In this document: positions 1 to 10,267 of the stretch, piece after piece
Position numbering within the stretch: the first letter of the stretch is position 1
Layout: each line of letters begins with the position of its first letter
From: Kordiimonas lipolytica
GTDB taxonomy: Bacteria; Pseudomonadota; Alphaproteobacteria; Sphingomonadales; Kordiimonadaceae
NCBI RefSeq assembly: GCF_001550065.1
Contig: NZ_LRUB01000033.1
Span: forward strand, 1 to 64,000
Length of the DNA: 64,000 nucleotides
Reading direction: 5' to 3'
Notes under the pieces: generated by a model
What the model was told of the DNA's origin: nothing
Database searches by the model: none
Seen by the model: the letters and a program-made list of their open reading frames with translations, nothing else
Made by a program: the position numbers and the translations under genes

Positions 1-24
1 GTAAGCGGTGATTTTCCCCCACGT
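1..24 (+). repeat. IS66 left terminal inverted repeat
   Basis: First 24 bases of the window, exactly complementary to 2908-2931. It ends with the accessory-gene side of the element. The insertion point cannot be checked because no flank is present. Confidence 0.93.
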
Positions 25-68
25 CTATATGGGAGCCAGTGACGCTGCTCTCAATCGGGCTATTGTGT

Positions 69-431
69 TCACACCGGGTGGAGGAACTCGTTGGTTTCAA
101 TGGCCTTGAGGGCGGCTTTGAGCGATAAGCCCTGGTGGACAGGGAACCATTGGCCGGTATGGCGATGCCATTGGACATCGAACCTGTTTTGGCCGATCCA
201 GTCGATGCGAACGAAGGGTGCATCGAACTCCTCACCGAGGTTCTCAGGAAAGCCCGACCGGTAGCGTTGCAGGAAGCGATACTTGCTGCCATGCCATTTC
301 CCCTGGATATCGACGGGGTAATTGAAGGGTGTCTGATTGACGACCGGCAGGAAGCGCAGCTTTAGGACGGTGTCGATAAAGGTCTGGCATGTCGCGGTAA
401 TAGTGGCCTTTTCATTGGCTGACAATGTCAT
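69..431 (-). CDS. IS66 accessory protein of unknown function
   Basis: A 120-residue protein begining MTLSANEKATITATC. I chose the ATG at 431 because its ATGA overlaps the tnpC stop at 428-430, which suggests translational coupling; a longer open frame upstream only overlaps tnpC. The middle is rich in aromatic and basic residues (KYRFLQRYRSGFPE, FVRIDWIGQNRFDVQW). I know of no function. Its place inside the inverted repeats makes it a passenger or accessory gene of this IS66 subgroup rather than a host gene. Confidence 0.7.
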   Translation of the reverse strand: MTLSANEKATITATCQTFIDTVLKLRFLPVVNQTPFNYPVDIQGKWHGSKYRFLQRYRSGFPENLGEEFDAPFVRIDWIGQNRFDVQWHRHTGQWFPVHQGLSLKAALKAIETNEFLHPV

Positions 432-2013
432 GGGGCACCCTCTGTTGTCGCAACTTTCCTGTTCCAGGGCAGCAGACCTTCGATGTCGGCCTGCCTGTGG
501 CCGGTGACGATAGCCGAGAATGTCTGAGTGAGCCAAGCCTGGGGATCGACGGCATTAAGTTTGCAGGTCTCAATCAGTGACGCGATGACAGCCCAGTTCT
601 GGGCGCCGACATCATGACCGGCGAAGAGGGCATTCTTCCGGTTCAGGGCAATTGGCCGGATCGTGCGTTCGACGGTGTTGTTATCGATCTCAACGCGCCC
701 GTCTGTCAGATACAGGCTCAGCCCGTCCCAGTGCTTGGTGATATAGCCCAGTGCCTGTCCGAGCGGGGATTTGCCCAGCACCCGCGCCTGGCTTTGGTCA
801 AGCCATATCTTGAAGGCGTCCATCAGCGGTGCGGCACGCTCTTGTCTGACCGCGAGGCGCACGTCAGCACTCTGGCCCCGGATGTCGGCCTCAATTCGGT
901 AGAGGACGGCGATGCGCTTCAGGCCCTCTTCAGCGATCGGGGCAACATTGTTCTTTGCCACATCCATCAGCTTGCGGCGGGCATGAGCCCAGCAATAGGC
1001 GAGGTTGAGCGGCGCCTCCGCCCGTCTAGCAAGGCGGTTATAGCCAGCATACCCGTCCACTTGCAGTGTCCCCCTGAAGCCTGAGAGCATATCCTCACCA
1101 TGCTGGCCACTTCTGCCCGGTGCATAAGAAAGGCCACCCCGGGTGGACCCTCGCCATTCCATGGCCGGTCGTCGCGCGCCAGCGCCCATAGATAGCCGGT
1201 TTTGGTCTTGCGCCGCCCGGGGTCCAGGACGGGCACCGGCGTCTCGTCCATGAAGAGTTTCGATGATCGCTTGAGCTGATTGAGCAGGCAGTCATACACG
1301 GGCCTGAGCTCAAACGCTGCCCGCCCGACCCAGCCAGCGAGTGTCGACCGGTCGAGCTTGATGCCCTGCCGGGCATAAATCTGGCTCTGGCGATAGAGCG
1401 GGAGATGATCGGCGTATTTGGAGATCAGAACCTGGGCCACTGTGGCTTCCGTCGGTAAGCCCCCTGGGATCAGGCGGCCTGGCGCAGGCGCCTGGACGAT
1501 ACCATCCTCACACGTCCGGCAAGCATAGCGGGGGCGGCGGGTGACGATCACCCGGAACTGGGCCGGGATGATATCCAGCCGTTCCGACACATCCTCGCCA
1601 ATCGCATGCATGTGGCAGCCACAGGCACAGAGAGTGCTCTCGGGTTCGATGACCTCATCAATACGTGGAAGGTGCTGCGGCAGACTGGCGCGCTCACTCT
1701 TCGGCTGGCGAACCTTCTCCACAGCCTGGGCGGCGGTCTTGTCTTCGGTGGCGATGGCGACAATCCCAACCTCGATATCCTCAAGCGCCAGGTCATATTG
1801 ATCCGGATCGAGCTTCTCGGAACGCCGCCCGAACATGGCTGCCCGGAACGCCTTCACCAGCGCCTCAAGCCGGGTGATGCAATCCTCCTTGGCGGAGATC
1901 ACGCCTTCCTTCTGGATGATCACAGCTTCCTTCGCGGCAAGCTCTGCTGCCTGGGCGATAATCATCGCCTTCAGGGCTTCGGTATCATCGGGAAGGTCGG
2001 TCTCTTTGAACAT
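428..2013 (-). pseudogene. tnpC: IS66 transposase TnpC, frameshifted
   Basis: IS66 DDE transposase of about 528 residues, split over two frames. The first part (2013 down to about 1127) has the coiled N-terminus, a Cys-rich zinc motif (CACGCH) and the first catalytic Asp (LFMDETPVPV). The second part (from about 1130 to 428) resumes at YAPGRSGQHGED and carries VDGYAGYNRL and the Glu motif DNNTVERTIRP. The frames join at GVAFL/YAPGR, near 1125-1133. The total length is one base short of a whole number of codons, consistent with a single-base deletion in a T-rich run. IS66 tnpC is not known to use programmed frameshifting, so I call it broken; a sequencing error is the alternative. Confidence 0.88.
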
Positions 2014-2097
2014 GATCAGACCATAGCAAAACAGCGGCCCGAGCGGCAGGATTATTGTTTCCCTGAGTCACTCTGCCGCAGCTATCCAGAGACTTTG

Positions 2098-2445
2098 TCA
2101 GACCTTCGGTGTCCTCGCCCGGAGCGGCGTCACCCGCCGCCAGTCGAGACCGGCGAACAAAGCCTCAAACTGGGCATGGCTCAGCGTCATCATGCCCTCG
2201 TGCACCTCGGGCCAGGTGAAGCTGTGCTCTTCCAGCCGCTTGTAGGCCAGCACCAGACCGCTGCCGTCCCAATAGAGAAGCTTCAACCGGTCGGCCCGCT
2301 TCGCCCTGAACACAAACACCGTGCCCGTGAAAGGATCCTTCCTGAGCTCAGACTGGACCAGCGACGCCAATCCGTCGTGGCCCTTGCGGAAGTCCACCGG
2401 CTTCGTCGCTACCAGGATACGCACCCGATTGGATGGGAAGATCAT
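2098..2445 (-). CDS. tnpB: IS66 Orf2 accessory protein TnpB
   Basis: A 115-residue protein with the hallmark IS66 Orf2 sequence: [23 protein letters not shown], then [37 protein letters not shown]. Its ATG overlaps the tnpA stop by four bases. TnpB is required for transposition in IS66 elements, although its biochemical role is not settled. It is full length and intact here. Confidence 0.95.
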   Translation of the reverse strand: MIFPSNRVRILVATKPVDFRKGHDGLASLVQSELRKDPFTGTVFVFRAKRADRLKLLYWDGSGLVLAYKRLEEHSFTWPEVHEGMMTLSHAQFEALFAGLDWRRVTPLRARTPKV

Positions 2446-2846
2446 GCCCCAAGAGCTCCGAGCGCCTTGGCGATCTCGGCAATCCGCGCCGCTGGCGTTG
2501 CACCGTCAAGCCGTACCGTAACACCGCCCGAGATGACATCGACCGTGCCAGCCAGGATGGGCGCAGACCCCGACCGGGACGGCGCATCGTCCTCCACACA
2601 GACAGGAGCAAAGAAGCCGACCTCGTCATCCTCCGGCAGCACCAGCTTGCCCTGTCGCGCCAGGCGTCGCCAGGTCGACAGATGGTTGGGACGAAGGTCA
2701 TACCGCCGAGCAACACCATCTACCGTCGCGCCCGCCCTCAACGTCTCCGCTACAATCCGCGCCTTCACCTCATCAGGCCATCGCCGCTGACCCTTCGGCG
2801 TCATGACAATCTGCGAAACGACATCACTCTCACGCTGTAGCTCCAT
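2442..2846 (-). CDS. tnpA: IS66 Orf1 DNA-binding protein TnpA
   Basis: A 134-residue HTH protein ([48 protein letters not shown]) of the IS3/IS66 OrfA type. The frame is open to 2924, but the ATG at 2846 has a GGGAGG ribosome-binding site at the right spacing, so I start there. It is the first gene of the element and presumably transcribed from a promoter at the right end. Confidence 0.9.
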   Translation of the reverse strand: MELQRESDVVSQIVMTPKGQRRWPDEVKARIVAETLRAGATVDGVARRYDLRPNHLSTWRRLARQGKLVLPEDDEVGFFAPVCVEDDAPSRSGSAPILAGTVDVISGGVTVRLDGATPAARIAEIAKALGALGA

Positions 2847-2907
2847 ATGGCCTCCCATGGACAAAATCACTCCCTGCACCTTGTGGCAGATCATGAACTC
2901 ATACGGA

Positions 2908-2931
2908 ACGTGGGGGAAAATCACCGCTTAC
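2908..2931 (-). repeat. IS66 right terminal inverted repeat
   Basis: Perfect inverted copy of bases 1-24, about 60 bp upstream of the tnpA start. Sequence beyond 2931 is AT-rich and unrelated to the IS. Confidence 0.95.
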
Positions 2932-3003
2932 ATTTTATGCGTCAATTGTTATCCATGGTGATATAGCTTGTGGCTATTTTCACGAATCTAGGGGCTAATC
3001 AAT

Positions 3004-5091
3004 TCATCCCTTCCCATCAGGCTTAGGGGCGACGTATTTGATTTCGTATTTCTCCAGTTCTGCTAAGAGATCCTTTATTGATATCTTTTCTGATTTTGAA
3101 AAACTGAATTTGTAACTACCCATTTTATCCAGAACCCGGGAAGTGGTCGGTGTAAGCAGGCGCAACCTTGTTGCATCAGACCTGATATTCTCGGCTATTG
3201 GCGCCAGCTGAAGAAGGAGCTTTTCGAGCTCTATGTCAGCGTCAATAATTTCTGTTCTTTTCGCATCTCTGGCCTGTTCCGAGGCATCTTCAATTGTAAT
3301 GGTGTATTCGTTCAGATGCATTGGAAAGTCAGGCGTATTTCTTTTAAGGGTCTGCCAACAGTCTGAACGTTTACAGTATTCGCTTACCATGGCTACATCC
3401 GGGGGAGTGTTCTGAATGTGTTGCTTGACCATTTGGGCAGTCTTCTCGAATACAGATACAAGTCTGTCTGGAAGCTCTTGCGATTGCCAAATTTTCAGTA
3501 AGTCGAAATTGCGTCTTTGCTGTTCAACATAATGGACAAGGTATGACACTGTGTAAGTCACTGTCTGTGCTTTATTGCCGCGGTCAGCTTTGTACCAATC
3601 CGCATTGGCTACTATGTTGTCGACGGAACGAAAAACAATTGCTCGTGCGATAAGTTCCTTAAAAAACAACTCGTTGAAGCTATTTTGATTTTTTTCCCAT
3701 TCCTTCTGTACATGCTTCATATATTCCATGAAACACTTCTGAGCTCCTCTGCTGACTACATCAGGAGTGCAGGCAAAGGACAGTTCATACTTGGCGATAT
3801 CGGTTTTGAGCAGGACCTGCTCCTTTGGAAATTCAGAGAGAAAGCGGTTGCGTTCAGACTGTGACATATACAGTTGGGCATTGCGGAACTGACCTCTAGC
3901 CCTTTCGTAAAACCACTTAGAACTTGGCCGCCCCGCCTCCACCTGTGGTGTGATGATCCTTTTAGAAAGCCTGTCCATAAAGGAATGGAAGGGATGGCTA
4001 CTATGGAAGTCGGCTTCACTCACCTTGTTCTGCGTGTTGGAAAAGCGGGATATGTTGGGAACAATTTCCTCGATTTTCTCTGGTGGAATTACTGACAGCT
4101 TGAGTTGCACGGAAACCTTACTAAGGTCAGCTTTGTTTAAGTCTTGCGCGTATAATATTGAAGCAGTTGTCTGACCACCATTTACGATCTGAAGATTGGT
4201 AAGAGACCTGATTAGTAAGCCGTTCTTCCCATCGTTTACTATGTTGACCTCGGAGGCGGTTGCAGTGAGGCCATTATTGTAAGCAAAAAACATTTCAGGT
4301 TTTTTGCTAATAGTTTCCAGGATGCCCTTGTTGACCTTAGTTCTTGCCTGCAAAAATACCCTGACATTCTGCTCTAGTAGTTTTGTGCCATAAGTCTCAT
4401 AGATCTTTGCCAATAGCTCCCCCGGCATTACGCACAGGTAAGATTCATAGTCCTCTGTACTCCCTGGGGTTTTCAAGGCTGCGAGGCCATTAGATGAAAA
4501 GTCTGTCAGATCTATTGTGATAGGTTCAGTTGCAGATCCGGAATCGAGAACCCTCACATACCGCACAAGGTCAAATAGGTTTTTCGTGACAGGAATATCG
4601 CCCAGAAGCTCGGTTTCGATCTCTTTTCGTCTAGACGAGACTGCGTTGGTAAAGAGAACTATGCGCACTCTTTTGATAAAAGGAAGGTTAGTTCGTATAA
4701 GGTCTGCGAGGTAGAAGTCATCACTGGATTCTTCGAGAGAATCAATAAATGTTGGCGACAGACTATTGCGAAAGAACTGAATGCAGTGACGAAAGAGGCG
4801 GTCGGATTCCGCTGCATTAATTGTCTGGATTTCTTCCGACTGCACATAGTGGGTAATGGCAAGGACAAGCTCTCTGTTATTCTTGTTCAGTTCGAATCCA
4901 TCAACTCTGTATGGCAGGCTGCCGTTGTGCCTTATACTAGTGCTGTTGAGATCTGGCGTATCTCCGGCATTTGCAGCAATTTCACCCAAATACTCTGTAA
5001 AAGCTGTAGAAACGAACTCAGCATCCGCATATGCGTTGATCTGAACAGTGTTTTTCAGTTCCAGATACTGTTCTTCAAGTGCTTGGTACAT
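3004..5091 (-). CDS. AIPR-family (abortive infection phage resistance) protein
   Basis: A 695-residue soluble protein. The diagnostic AIPR stretch lies near residues 250-330 (FFAYNNGLTATASEV, then LQIVNGGQTTASIL), and the length is normal for the family. AIPR proteins are linked to phage abortive infection and recur next to Z1 and DUF4420 genes; the biochemical activity is unknown. It is the last gene of the minus-strand defence operon, and its start overlaps the end of the PD-(D/E)XK gene by 17 bases. Local base composition is lower in GC than the catabolic genes further right, in keeping with acquired DNA. Confidence 0.87.
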   Translation of the reverse strand: MYQALEEQYLELKNTVQINAYADAEFVSTAFTEYLGEIAANAGDTPDLNSTSIRHNGSLPYRVDGFELNKNNRELVLAITHYVQSEEIQTINAAESDRLFRHCIQFFRNSLSPTFIDSLEESSDDFYLADLIRTNLPFIKRVRIVLFTNAVSSRRKEIETELLGDIPVTKNLFDLVRYVRVLDSGSATEPITIDLTDFSSNGLAALKTPGSTEDYESYLCVMPGELLAKIYETYGTKLLEQNVRVFLQARTKVNKGILETISKKPEMFFAYNNGLTATASEVNIVNDGKNGLLIRSLTNLQIVNGGQTTASILYAQDLNKADLSKVSVQLKLSVIPPEKIEEIVPNISRFSNTQNKVSEADFHSSHPFHSFMDRLSKRIITPQVEAGRPSSKWFYERARGQFRNAQLYMSQSERNRFLSEFPKEQVLLKTDIAKYELSFACTPDVVSRGAQKCFMEYMKHVQKEWEKNQNSFNELFFKELIARAIVFRSVDNIVANADWYKADRGNKAQTVTYTVSYLVHYVEQQRRNFDLLKIWQSQELPDRLVSVFEKTAQMVKQHIQNTPPDVAMVSEYCKRSDCWQTLKRNTPDFPMHLNEYTITIEDASEQARDAKRTEIIDADIELEKLLLQLAPIAENIRSDATRLRLLTPTTSRVLDKMGSYKFSFSKSEKISIKDLLAELEKYEIKYVAPKPDGKG

Positions 5092-6061
5092 TGAAAACTT
5101 CCTCTAGAAAAACCTGTTTGTCCATTAGGAAGCCCGTGCAGGTATTCAGTGAAATTCTATATTTTACGTCAGAAACACCAGCTGTAAGTAATGAAGCTCT
5201 GATAGCCGGAAAGTGTTCAGATACATCATAGAACGTTGTTTTGCAGGGAATGTATTTTCTTTGATCGTATTCAGCGGAATAGGCATAACCTGCTTCCAGT
5301 AATCTGTGGTGGAGTTCGTCCTGGCATGTGATGTTTTCCGCGCCAACGGATTGGATGATTGTTTCAATCAATTCGTTAAGAGATGTTCCTTCTGTGCCGG
5401 TTAGCGCAAAGGTTTGATGGAAAAGAAAAATAGGGCCCGAACAGATATCGAGCTGCTCGGCACTAGATATTTGAACTTTGCGATCGCTGGAATTTTTCTG
5501 GGTTTTTACTTCTATAAGTTTGCCCAAAACACTGAAATCCTGTTCTTCCCCGAGAGGTCCTCTCCACGCGGATACCGCGTCAACAGTATTGAGATACTCC
5601 ATGGCGTAGTGCCTCAGGAAAAATAGCTCTCCAAACAATCCCAGTTGGGCCTGTTCGCTTAAAGTGTCGGTTTTCGCTTTGTGAAGAAGGTCCTGCCAGC
5701 GGCGGTATCTCATAAGAATTCGCCGGGCAATGTTGAGGTCAGGTTGGCCACTAATGTCTTTGACGCATTCGATGAGGTTGCGGCAGAGAACCCGAAACAA
5801 CTCTCGTTCCTCAGTTTCTGTTAGCGTAAATTCGATAACGCTCGTCTGGTTGTCCAGGCAGCTTGCACTTACCTTAATTGCCTGCGTGCTATGGGGTATA
5901 TCGATCTGATCAGCGTCAAACTGTCCTTCATACTGCATTAAAAGGTTGCCATCCTGGTTTTTACCTCTCCAGAATTTATGGTTGTGTGATCCTTCTAATA
6001 CCCGCGTTAGGGACGTGCCGTTTTCTTCTGGAGTGTTTATTAGGTCCCATTGGTCACTCAT
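5075..6061 (-). CDS. PD-(D/E)XK motif nuclease-like protein (DUF4420)
   Basis: A 328-residue protein with a PD-(D/E)XK core in its middle: Glu in GLFGELFFLRHY, Asp in GEEQDFSVLG and ExK in KLIEVKTQ. This arrangement is typical of DUF4420 (PD-(D/E)XK motif) proteins, which occur with Z1, GHKL ATPase and AIPR genes in restriction-type islands. It presumably supplies one nuclease activity of the module. The start overlaps the stop of the Z1 gene by one base, a tight coupling. Confidence 0.87.
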   Translation of the reverse strand: MSDQWDLINTPEENGTSLTRVLEGSHNHKFWRGKNQDGNLLMQYEGQFDADQIDIPHSTQAIKVSASCLDNQTSVIEFTLTETEERELFRVLCRNLIECVKDISGQPDLNIARRILMRYRRWQDLLHKAKTDTLSEQAQLGLFGELFFLRHYAMEYLNTVDAVSAWRGPLGEEQDFSVLGKLIEVKTQKNSSDRKVQISSAEQLDICSGPIFLFHQTFALTGTEGTSLNELIETIIQSVGAENITCQDELHHRLLEAGYAYSAEYDQRKYIPCKTTFYDVSEHFPAIRASLLTAGVSDVKYRISLNTCTGFLMDKQVFLEEVFNVPST

Positions 6062-8802
6062 TAGCCTGCCCCCTCTGCCATCATTGCGTCATAGTCATCA
6101 TCAATATCATCATCCTCGATTTCGGCGTCTTCTAACATCCGGATCCAAACCTTGTTGGCGAGGTAGCTAACGGGTCTGCAAGCTACGTTGGTTCCGGGGA
6201 ATACAATACTGAACGTAAAATGAAGGTCGCCGTCCGCACTCAGACCAGTATGAGATTCTGACTCATGCAGACTGTCTGCTTTCTGCATGCAATGTAGCAT
6301 GTGTATAAGCAAAAGAGGCTTTTCCCTTGTGGCGAATATTTCCCCTTCGATGCCGTCCTGTTTTGGAAGGCCCAGGAATATATCTCTCGGGTTCGCAGCC
6401 ATATTTTTGCCTGTTAGTTTAAACTCTCCCGGTTGACTCCTGATGCCTCGGCATTGATGGCGAATCCTAGGTTTAACGCCAATAAGGTGGGGTGAAAGAT
6501 CAATTTCCGCATGAGGGTAGTTTCCTGACATTGGCAAGATTACGTCCCAGTCCTTTAGTTCATCCCCAGCTCTGTCGAATATGTAATCATGGACTAGCGA
6601 AGTTGCCCTTCGATATTTCCCAAGGTCAAAATGTGAATCTGGTATTTTGAACTCATTCAAATAATCTAGGACTATGGAAACGTCGCAGTTCCAGCGAGCG
6701 AATGCACCTGGTCCACTTAAAGTTTCCTGTGGTCGGGAGATATCGCTTAGGAGCCTCGCTGACAGATCCCAATTGTGTTTTCTTACAGCTTCATTGGATT
6801 GAAGGAGATAGGCTTGGACATGCTTATTCTCAAAGCTGCGAGAGAACATCAGGTTACTTGCGTCCCTAGACTTGTTGGCTGCAGTTATCAGGATGCCTGT
6901 GGGGCTGTTGCGCACTTTTAGCCCAAACTCTAGTGGAGTTCTGCCCTGTTTTTCCATCAATGCGAGTTCATGTCTCAGCTCTTCGATAGAATTATGAATG
7001 TGCTTGTAGTGATTATGGGAGGTTACAGGGAGGTAGACCCGGGTAAGCTCTTCATACCCGATTCTATACCCGAACCATCTGGCCATTTGCATAAGCGTAT
7101 CTGATGCGGACGCATTTCTAAGGATATAACTGACAGATAGCCCCTCTAGCGTCAGGCCACGAGATAGTGCAAGGCCGCCAATGGCAATGACTTTTTGCCC
7201 CGGCGCCTTGCTGTAATCAAGGGGGCCGGTTCTCATGTTTACTGTTTGTGGGCGGATAGCGCGCAGCACTGTCTCTATTTCCGGGAGTAGGTCTTCGATG
7301 AAAGAGAATTCTTTGCAGTCTTCAACACGACTGAAGCCAGTGTCGTCAGATTTAAACTCGCCGTTGAACGAATTTAGAAGATCTCGTATATGCGGATCCT
7401 CGAGCGCTTTCTGACCCTGATTGCCGTTTGTGAACAAGCTGTTTTTCAACTCATCGATATAGTCGGTAACTAAGTTTTCAACCTGTGTTTGAACATCGTT
7501 AAACCGACTGACGTTGATCATCATCGTCATGTGACGGTCCCAATGTTCCTTTTTCTTCCTTATGGTACAGGAAAGGATGAACATCCGTATGGCGTGGTAC
7601 AGTGAAGGTGGTAGTTCGGTTAGATTGGTTTCTTCTCTTTTGTGTTTCAGAGGTAAAATATCTTTGTAGTCCTCGACCTCGACCACTGTATGGTTTAGGG
7701 CCCGAGACGGGTCTTCATCGCCAAAAAGCCTAGCCGCACCAACATAGTTTTCTGGAGCCCCCAATGATTTGATGAAGTTTCTGGGAAACAGATCGTCTCC
7801 CAGGGCTTCCTGATGGCGCATTTCCTCATCGGATTCATGATCTATGAAAATGTTGGCGAAAGGCGTAGCGGTATATCCAACGTAAGTAGCTTTTTCGAAC
7901 TTTTCTAACAACTTCCTGATTCCACGGTTAATAGCCGTGAGTTTGTTTTTGTCTTTTGATGTGTTGATAGATGCGTTGTCGGCTTCGTCATCAATGAGCA
8001 TCATTGGAGCCGAGATTACGCCGCCTCCGACCGATCTATTGAGCCATTTAAGAAGGTGTCCAATGGTGTGAACATTTTTTTTGAGGATAAAGACATGTGC
8101 GCCACCATCGCTGAGATTCTGGGTAACCTGAGCTGTCTGGCTATTGAAGTCTCCATCAACGCTGGTCCAGCAAGTCGGGTGAATCTCGATTTCTTTCAGC
8201 AGTCCGACGCCTATGGCCTTGTCGGTTCTTGTGGATTTTCCTGTGATGCCTTCTTCAATCCTTTCCTGAGTTTGTGATCGAAGAGAGTTGGTGATGCCGG
8301 CGAAAAGGATGAATATCCTGTAACCGGCATCCAGCCCTTTGGCTATAACTCCTGAGTAATTGGTTGTCTTGCCGCTCTGGACATGCCCCATTACCAAGCC
8401 GCTACGCCGCCAGGCTCCTTGCGTAAGAGGGTCGCCGCAAAGGTCAATAATCCTATCTGTGTCTTCGTCCAGTCGGTTTAGTACATTCTGGGGAAAACTA
8501 TGTTTGTGGAGTAGGTATGATCTGAACCTGTCCCAGAACTGGAAGTTGATGCTTTCCTTCCTGAGATGTAGCCAGGGCTCGGAGTCCTTGGTGATTTCAG
8601 AACTTTTCTCGCGTACAACCACGAGCATACTTCCAAGTAGTTGCTCCAGTTTTTTGCGGGCGTCTTCATCAAGCTTTGTGATCTTTACTAGCTGGTTAGA
8701 GTCGATTGCGCGCCTGATATCTGAGGGATGGGCAATGACAAGCTTGCCGTCAAAGACATTTTTCTGAATAACGGTTGCGATATCTGCTAAAATATCATCC
8801 AC
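6061..8802 (-). CDS. Z1-domain superfamily 2-like ATPase
   Basis: A 913-residue protein. A Walker A motif (GHVQSGKTTNYSG) lies near residue 140, a DEAD-like Walker B (LIDDEADNAS) near 270 and VGYTATPFAN near 310; the Z1 domain, including GLALSRGLTLEGLSV, follows. Z1 proteins are predicted helicase-like motors of defence systems. It is central in the operon, overlapping the GHKL ATPase gene by 8 bases and the nuclease gene by 1 base. Length and motifs are complete, so I expect a functional ATPase. The substrate is unknown. Confidence 0.88.
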   Translation of the reverse strand: MDDILADIATVIQKNVFDGKLVIAHPSDIRRAIDSNQLVKITKLDEDARKKLEQLLGSMLVVVREKSSEITKDSEPWLHLRKESINFQFWDRFRSYLLHKHSFPQNVLNRLDEDTDRIIDLCGDPLTQGAWRRSGLVMGHVQSGKTTNYSGVIAKGLDAGYRIFILFAGITNSLRSQTQERIEEGITGKSTRTDKAIGVGLLKEIEIHPTCWTSVDGDFNSQTAQVTQNLSDGGAHVFILKKNVHTIGHLLKWLNRSVGGGVISAPMMLIDDEADNASINTSKDKNKLTAINRGIRKLLEKFEKATYVGYTATPFANIFIDHESDEEMRHQEALGDDLFPRNFIKSLGAPENYVGAARLFGDEDPSRALNHTVVEVEDYKDILPLKHKREETNLTELPPSLYHAIRMFILSCTIRKKKEHWDRHMTMMINVSRFNDVQTQVENLVTDYIDELKNSLFTNGNQGQKALEDPHIRDLLNSFNGEFKSDDTGFSRVEDCKEFSFIEDLLPEIETVLRAIRPQTVNMRTGPLDYSKAPGQKVIAIGGLALSRGLTLEGLSVSYILRNASASDTLMQMARWFGYRIGYEELTRVYLPVTSHNHYKHIHNSIEELRHELALMEKQGRTPLEFGLKVRNSPTGILITAANKSRDASNLMFSRSFENKHVQAYLLQSNEAVRKHNWDLSARLLSDISRPQETLSGPGAFARWNCDVSIVLDYLNEFKIPDSHFDLGKYRRATSLVHDYIFDRAGDELKDWDVILPMSGNYPHAEIDLSPHLIGVKPRIRHQCRGIRSQPGEFKLTGKNMAANPRDIFLGLPKQDGIEGEIFATREKPLLLIHMLHCMQKADSLHESESHTGLSADGDLHFTFSIVFPGTNVACRPVSYLANKVWIRMLEDAEIEDDDIDDDYDAMMAEGAG

Positions 8803-10267
8803 AATCCAACTCCTTTAGTGCCGCTACTACTATTTCCCGTTTGTCGGAAAAAAAGTCTATTTCACAAATAAGGTCGATCAGATTTCCCGATTTGCCACGG
8901 AAATGTTCGACGGCCAGAGGCAAGAGCCTATTAACTAGTGTTGAGACACTGGACCTATCAGGGTCGATCTGAAGAAAATCTTGGTTTTCGGAACCTGCAG
9001 CCATCTGGCTTGCAGGAACGCTTTGTTCGATGACCGCTAGAATACTCTCGAATTTCACCCCTTCTTCAGGCGAAAGCGATTCCATAAATGTACCAACCAA
9101 GGGGCCAGTGCGATCGATTTCAAAACGCACTCGCCCATTTTTCTGTATCCTTTTCCAAACTGGATGGTCCGATCTATCAGAAAGCCGACTGCCCCGATGG
9201 CGATACACTCGTGTTGATTTTGTCCTGACCGAGCGCAATACCTCACGTAGTCTCTTTTTCAGTGCAAGCGGAAGCTTTGCATCGTTTTTATCTATTGAGA
9301 TTTTCCAAAGCATGTCCATGGTGTTGGGAATATCAATTCGCACTCGGACTAGATCGGAAAGTTCGCCAGGGCGAAAAACACCAAACCAAGTGCCATCTAT
9401 AATGAGCCGCTTGTTTCTATAAACATAGAACCCTTGGTTTCTGTGTGTGCCTTCTTCACGTTCAGCCTGGGCCATTTCCTCGTTAGATAGCTTCGAGAAA
9501 TGTGGGATCACGAAGGGAGTAATTTTCATAGAGCCCTCGGCACCCCAATCGATCACTTCAGTAGGCATGGGTTGGGTGGCTGGGTGACTAATGAAAAATG
9601 GGTCGCTTGCCGACAGTTTTCGGCCATTAATAGTGATTTTCAGGCGTGCGGAATCCTTCAGGCCTAGATAGCGGTGAAAAACAAGGGACAGCTTCTCTCC
9701 GGCTGCTCGAATGAGAAAATTGAAGTCGGACTGCGTGATCTTGCCATTGTCGGAAAGCCTGTCGCACTTTTCCCAAAGAACTAGCGTGCCAGATTTGCCT
9801 CTAGCAAGCTGACAATTGTTTGATTCAAGTTCCTCCGAAGCTTCCTGATCATTAAACACTGTCATTGCCCAGTTTTCAATTTTATCTAAGTCCCATGTGG
9901 CTCCACAGGCCTTGTTGTTTTTGCGGGTTAATACAGTCAATTTTCGTGCCTGAGATAGGGATGCCGATTTCAGGCCCCAGCCGAATCTGCCAAGGTCGTC
10001 GGCATTTCTTTTGTCCTCTGGGTCAAATGCAGCAGGCCGCATCGCCTCTATCAGCTCAGATTCGGACATTCCGTTGCCGTCATCTTCTACGGAGACTATG
10101 GGGTGGCCTTCATTAAAGCTGCATTGGATTTTGATCGTTCCTGCTCCAGCCGTTATTGAGTTGTCAATCAAGTCAGAGATTGCTGCAGCCAAGTCATAAT
10201 TACCAATGGAACGAGCACCGGTCATAAGCGGCTTAGCTTTTGGCGGGTTTTCAATAACCTTGGGCAT
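8795..10267 (-). CDS. GHKL (MutL/MORC-like) ATPase of a defence operon
   Basis: A 490-residue protein with an N-terminal GHKL ATPase fold: N-box DLIDNSITAG, G1 VEDDGNGMSES and lid region LGRFGWGLKSASLS. A TTG at 10279 is open, but the ATG at 10267 sits correctly behind a GGAG, so I start there. Iyer, Abhiman and Aravind (2008) described MutL/MORC-type ATPases encoded with restriction-modification, nuclease and helicase-like genes; this one fits that class. GHKL ATPases act as ATP-driven clamps, so a DNA-clamp role is a reasonable inference. Confidence 0.85.
   Translation of the reverse strand: MPKVIENPPKAKPLMTGARSIGNYDLAAAISDLIDNSITAGAGTIKIQCSFNEGHPIVSVEDDGNGMSESELIEAMRPAAFDPEDKRNADDLGRFGWGLKSASLSQARKLTVLTRKNNKACGATWDLDKIENWAMTVFNDQEASEELESNNCQLARGKSGTLVLWEKCDRLSDNGKITQSDFNFLIRAAGEKLSLVFHRYLGLKDSARLKITINGRKLSASDPFFISHPATQPMPTEVIDWGAEGSMKITPFVIPHFSKLSNEEMAQAEREEGTHRNQGFYVYRNKRLIIDGTWFGVFRPGELSDLVRVRIDIPNTMDMLWKISIDKNDAKLPLALKKRLREVLRSVRTKSTRVYRHRGSRLSDRSDHPVWKRIQKNGRVRFEIDRTGPLVGTFMESLSPEEGVKFESILAVIEQSVPASQMAAGSENQDFLQIDPDRSSVSTLVNRLLPLAVEHFRGKSGNLIDLICEIDFFSDKREIVVAALKELDCG

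Larger units (their letters stand above)
1..2931 (-). mobile_element. IS66-family insertion sequence, probably inactive
   Basis: Perfect 24-bp terminal inverted repeats (1-24 and 2908-2931, outer end GTAAGCGGTGATTTTC) bound the classic tnpA-tnpB-tnpC set on the minus strand plus one accessory ORF. GTAAGCG-type ends and this gene order are established traits of the IS66 family. IS66 elements usually make 8-bp target duplications; the right flank offers ATTTTATG (2932-2939), but the left flank lies outside the window. tnpC carries a frameshift, so the copy is probably not autonomous. Confidence 0.95.

Noticed and set aside
1606..2790. 394-codon plus-strand open frame inside the IS66 element
   Set aside because: Antisense to tnpC, tnpB and tnpA, which are all recognisable.
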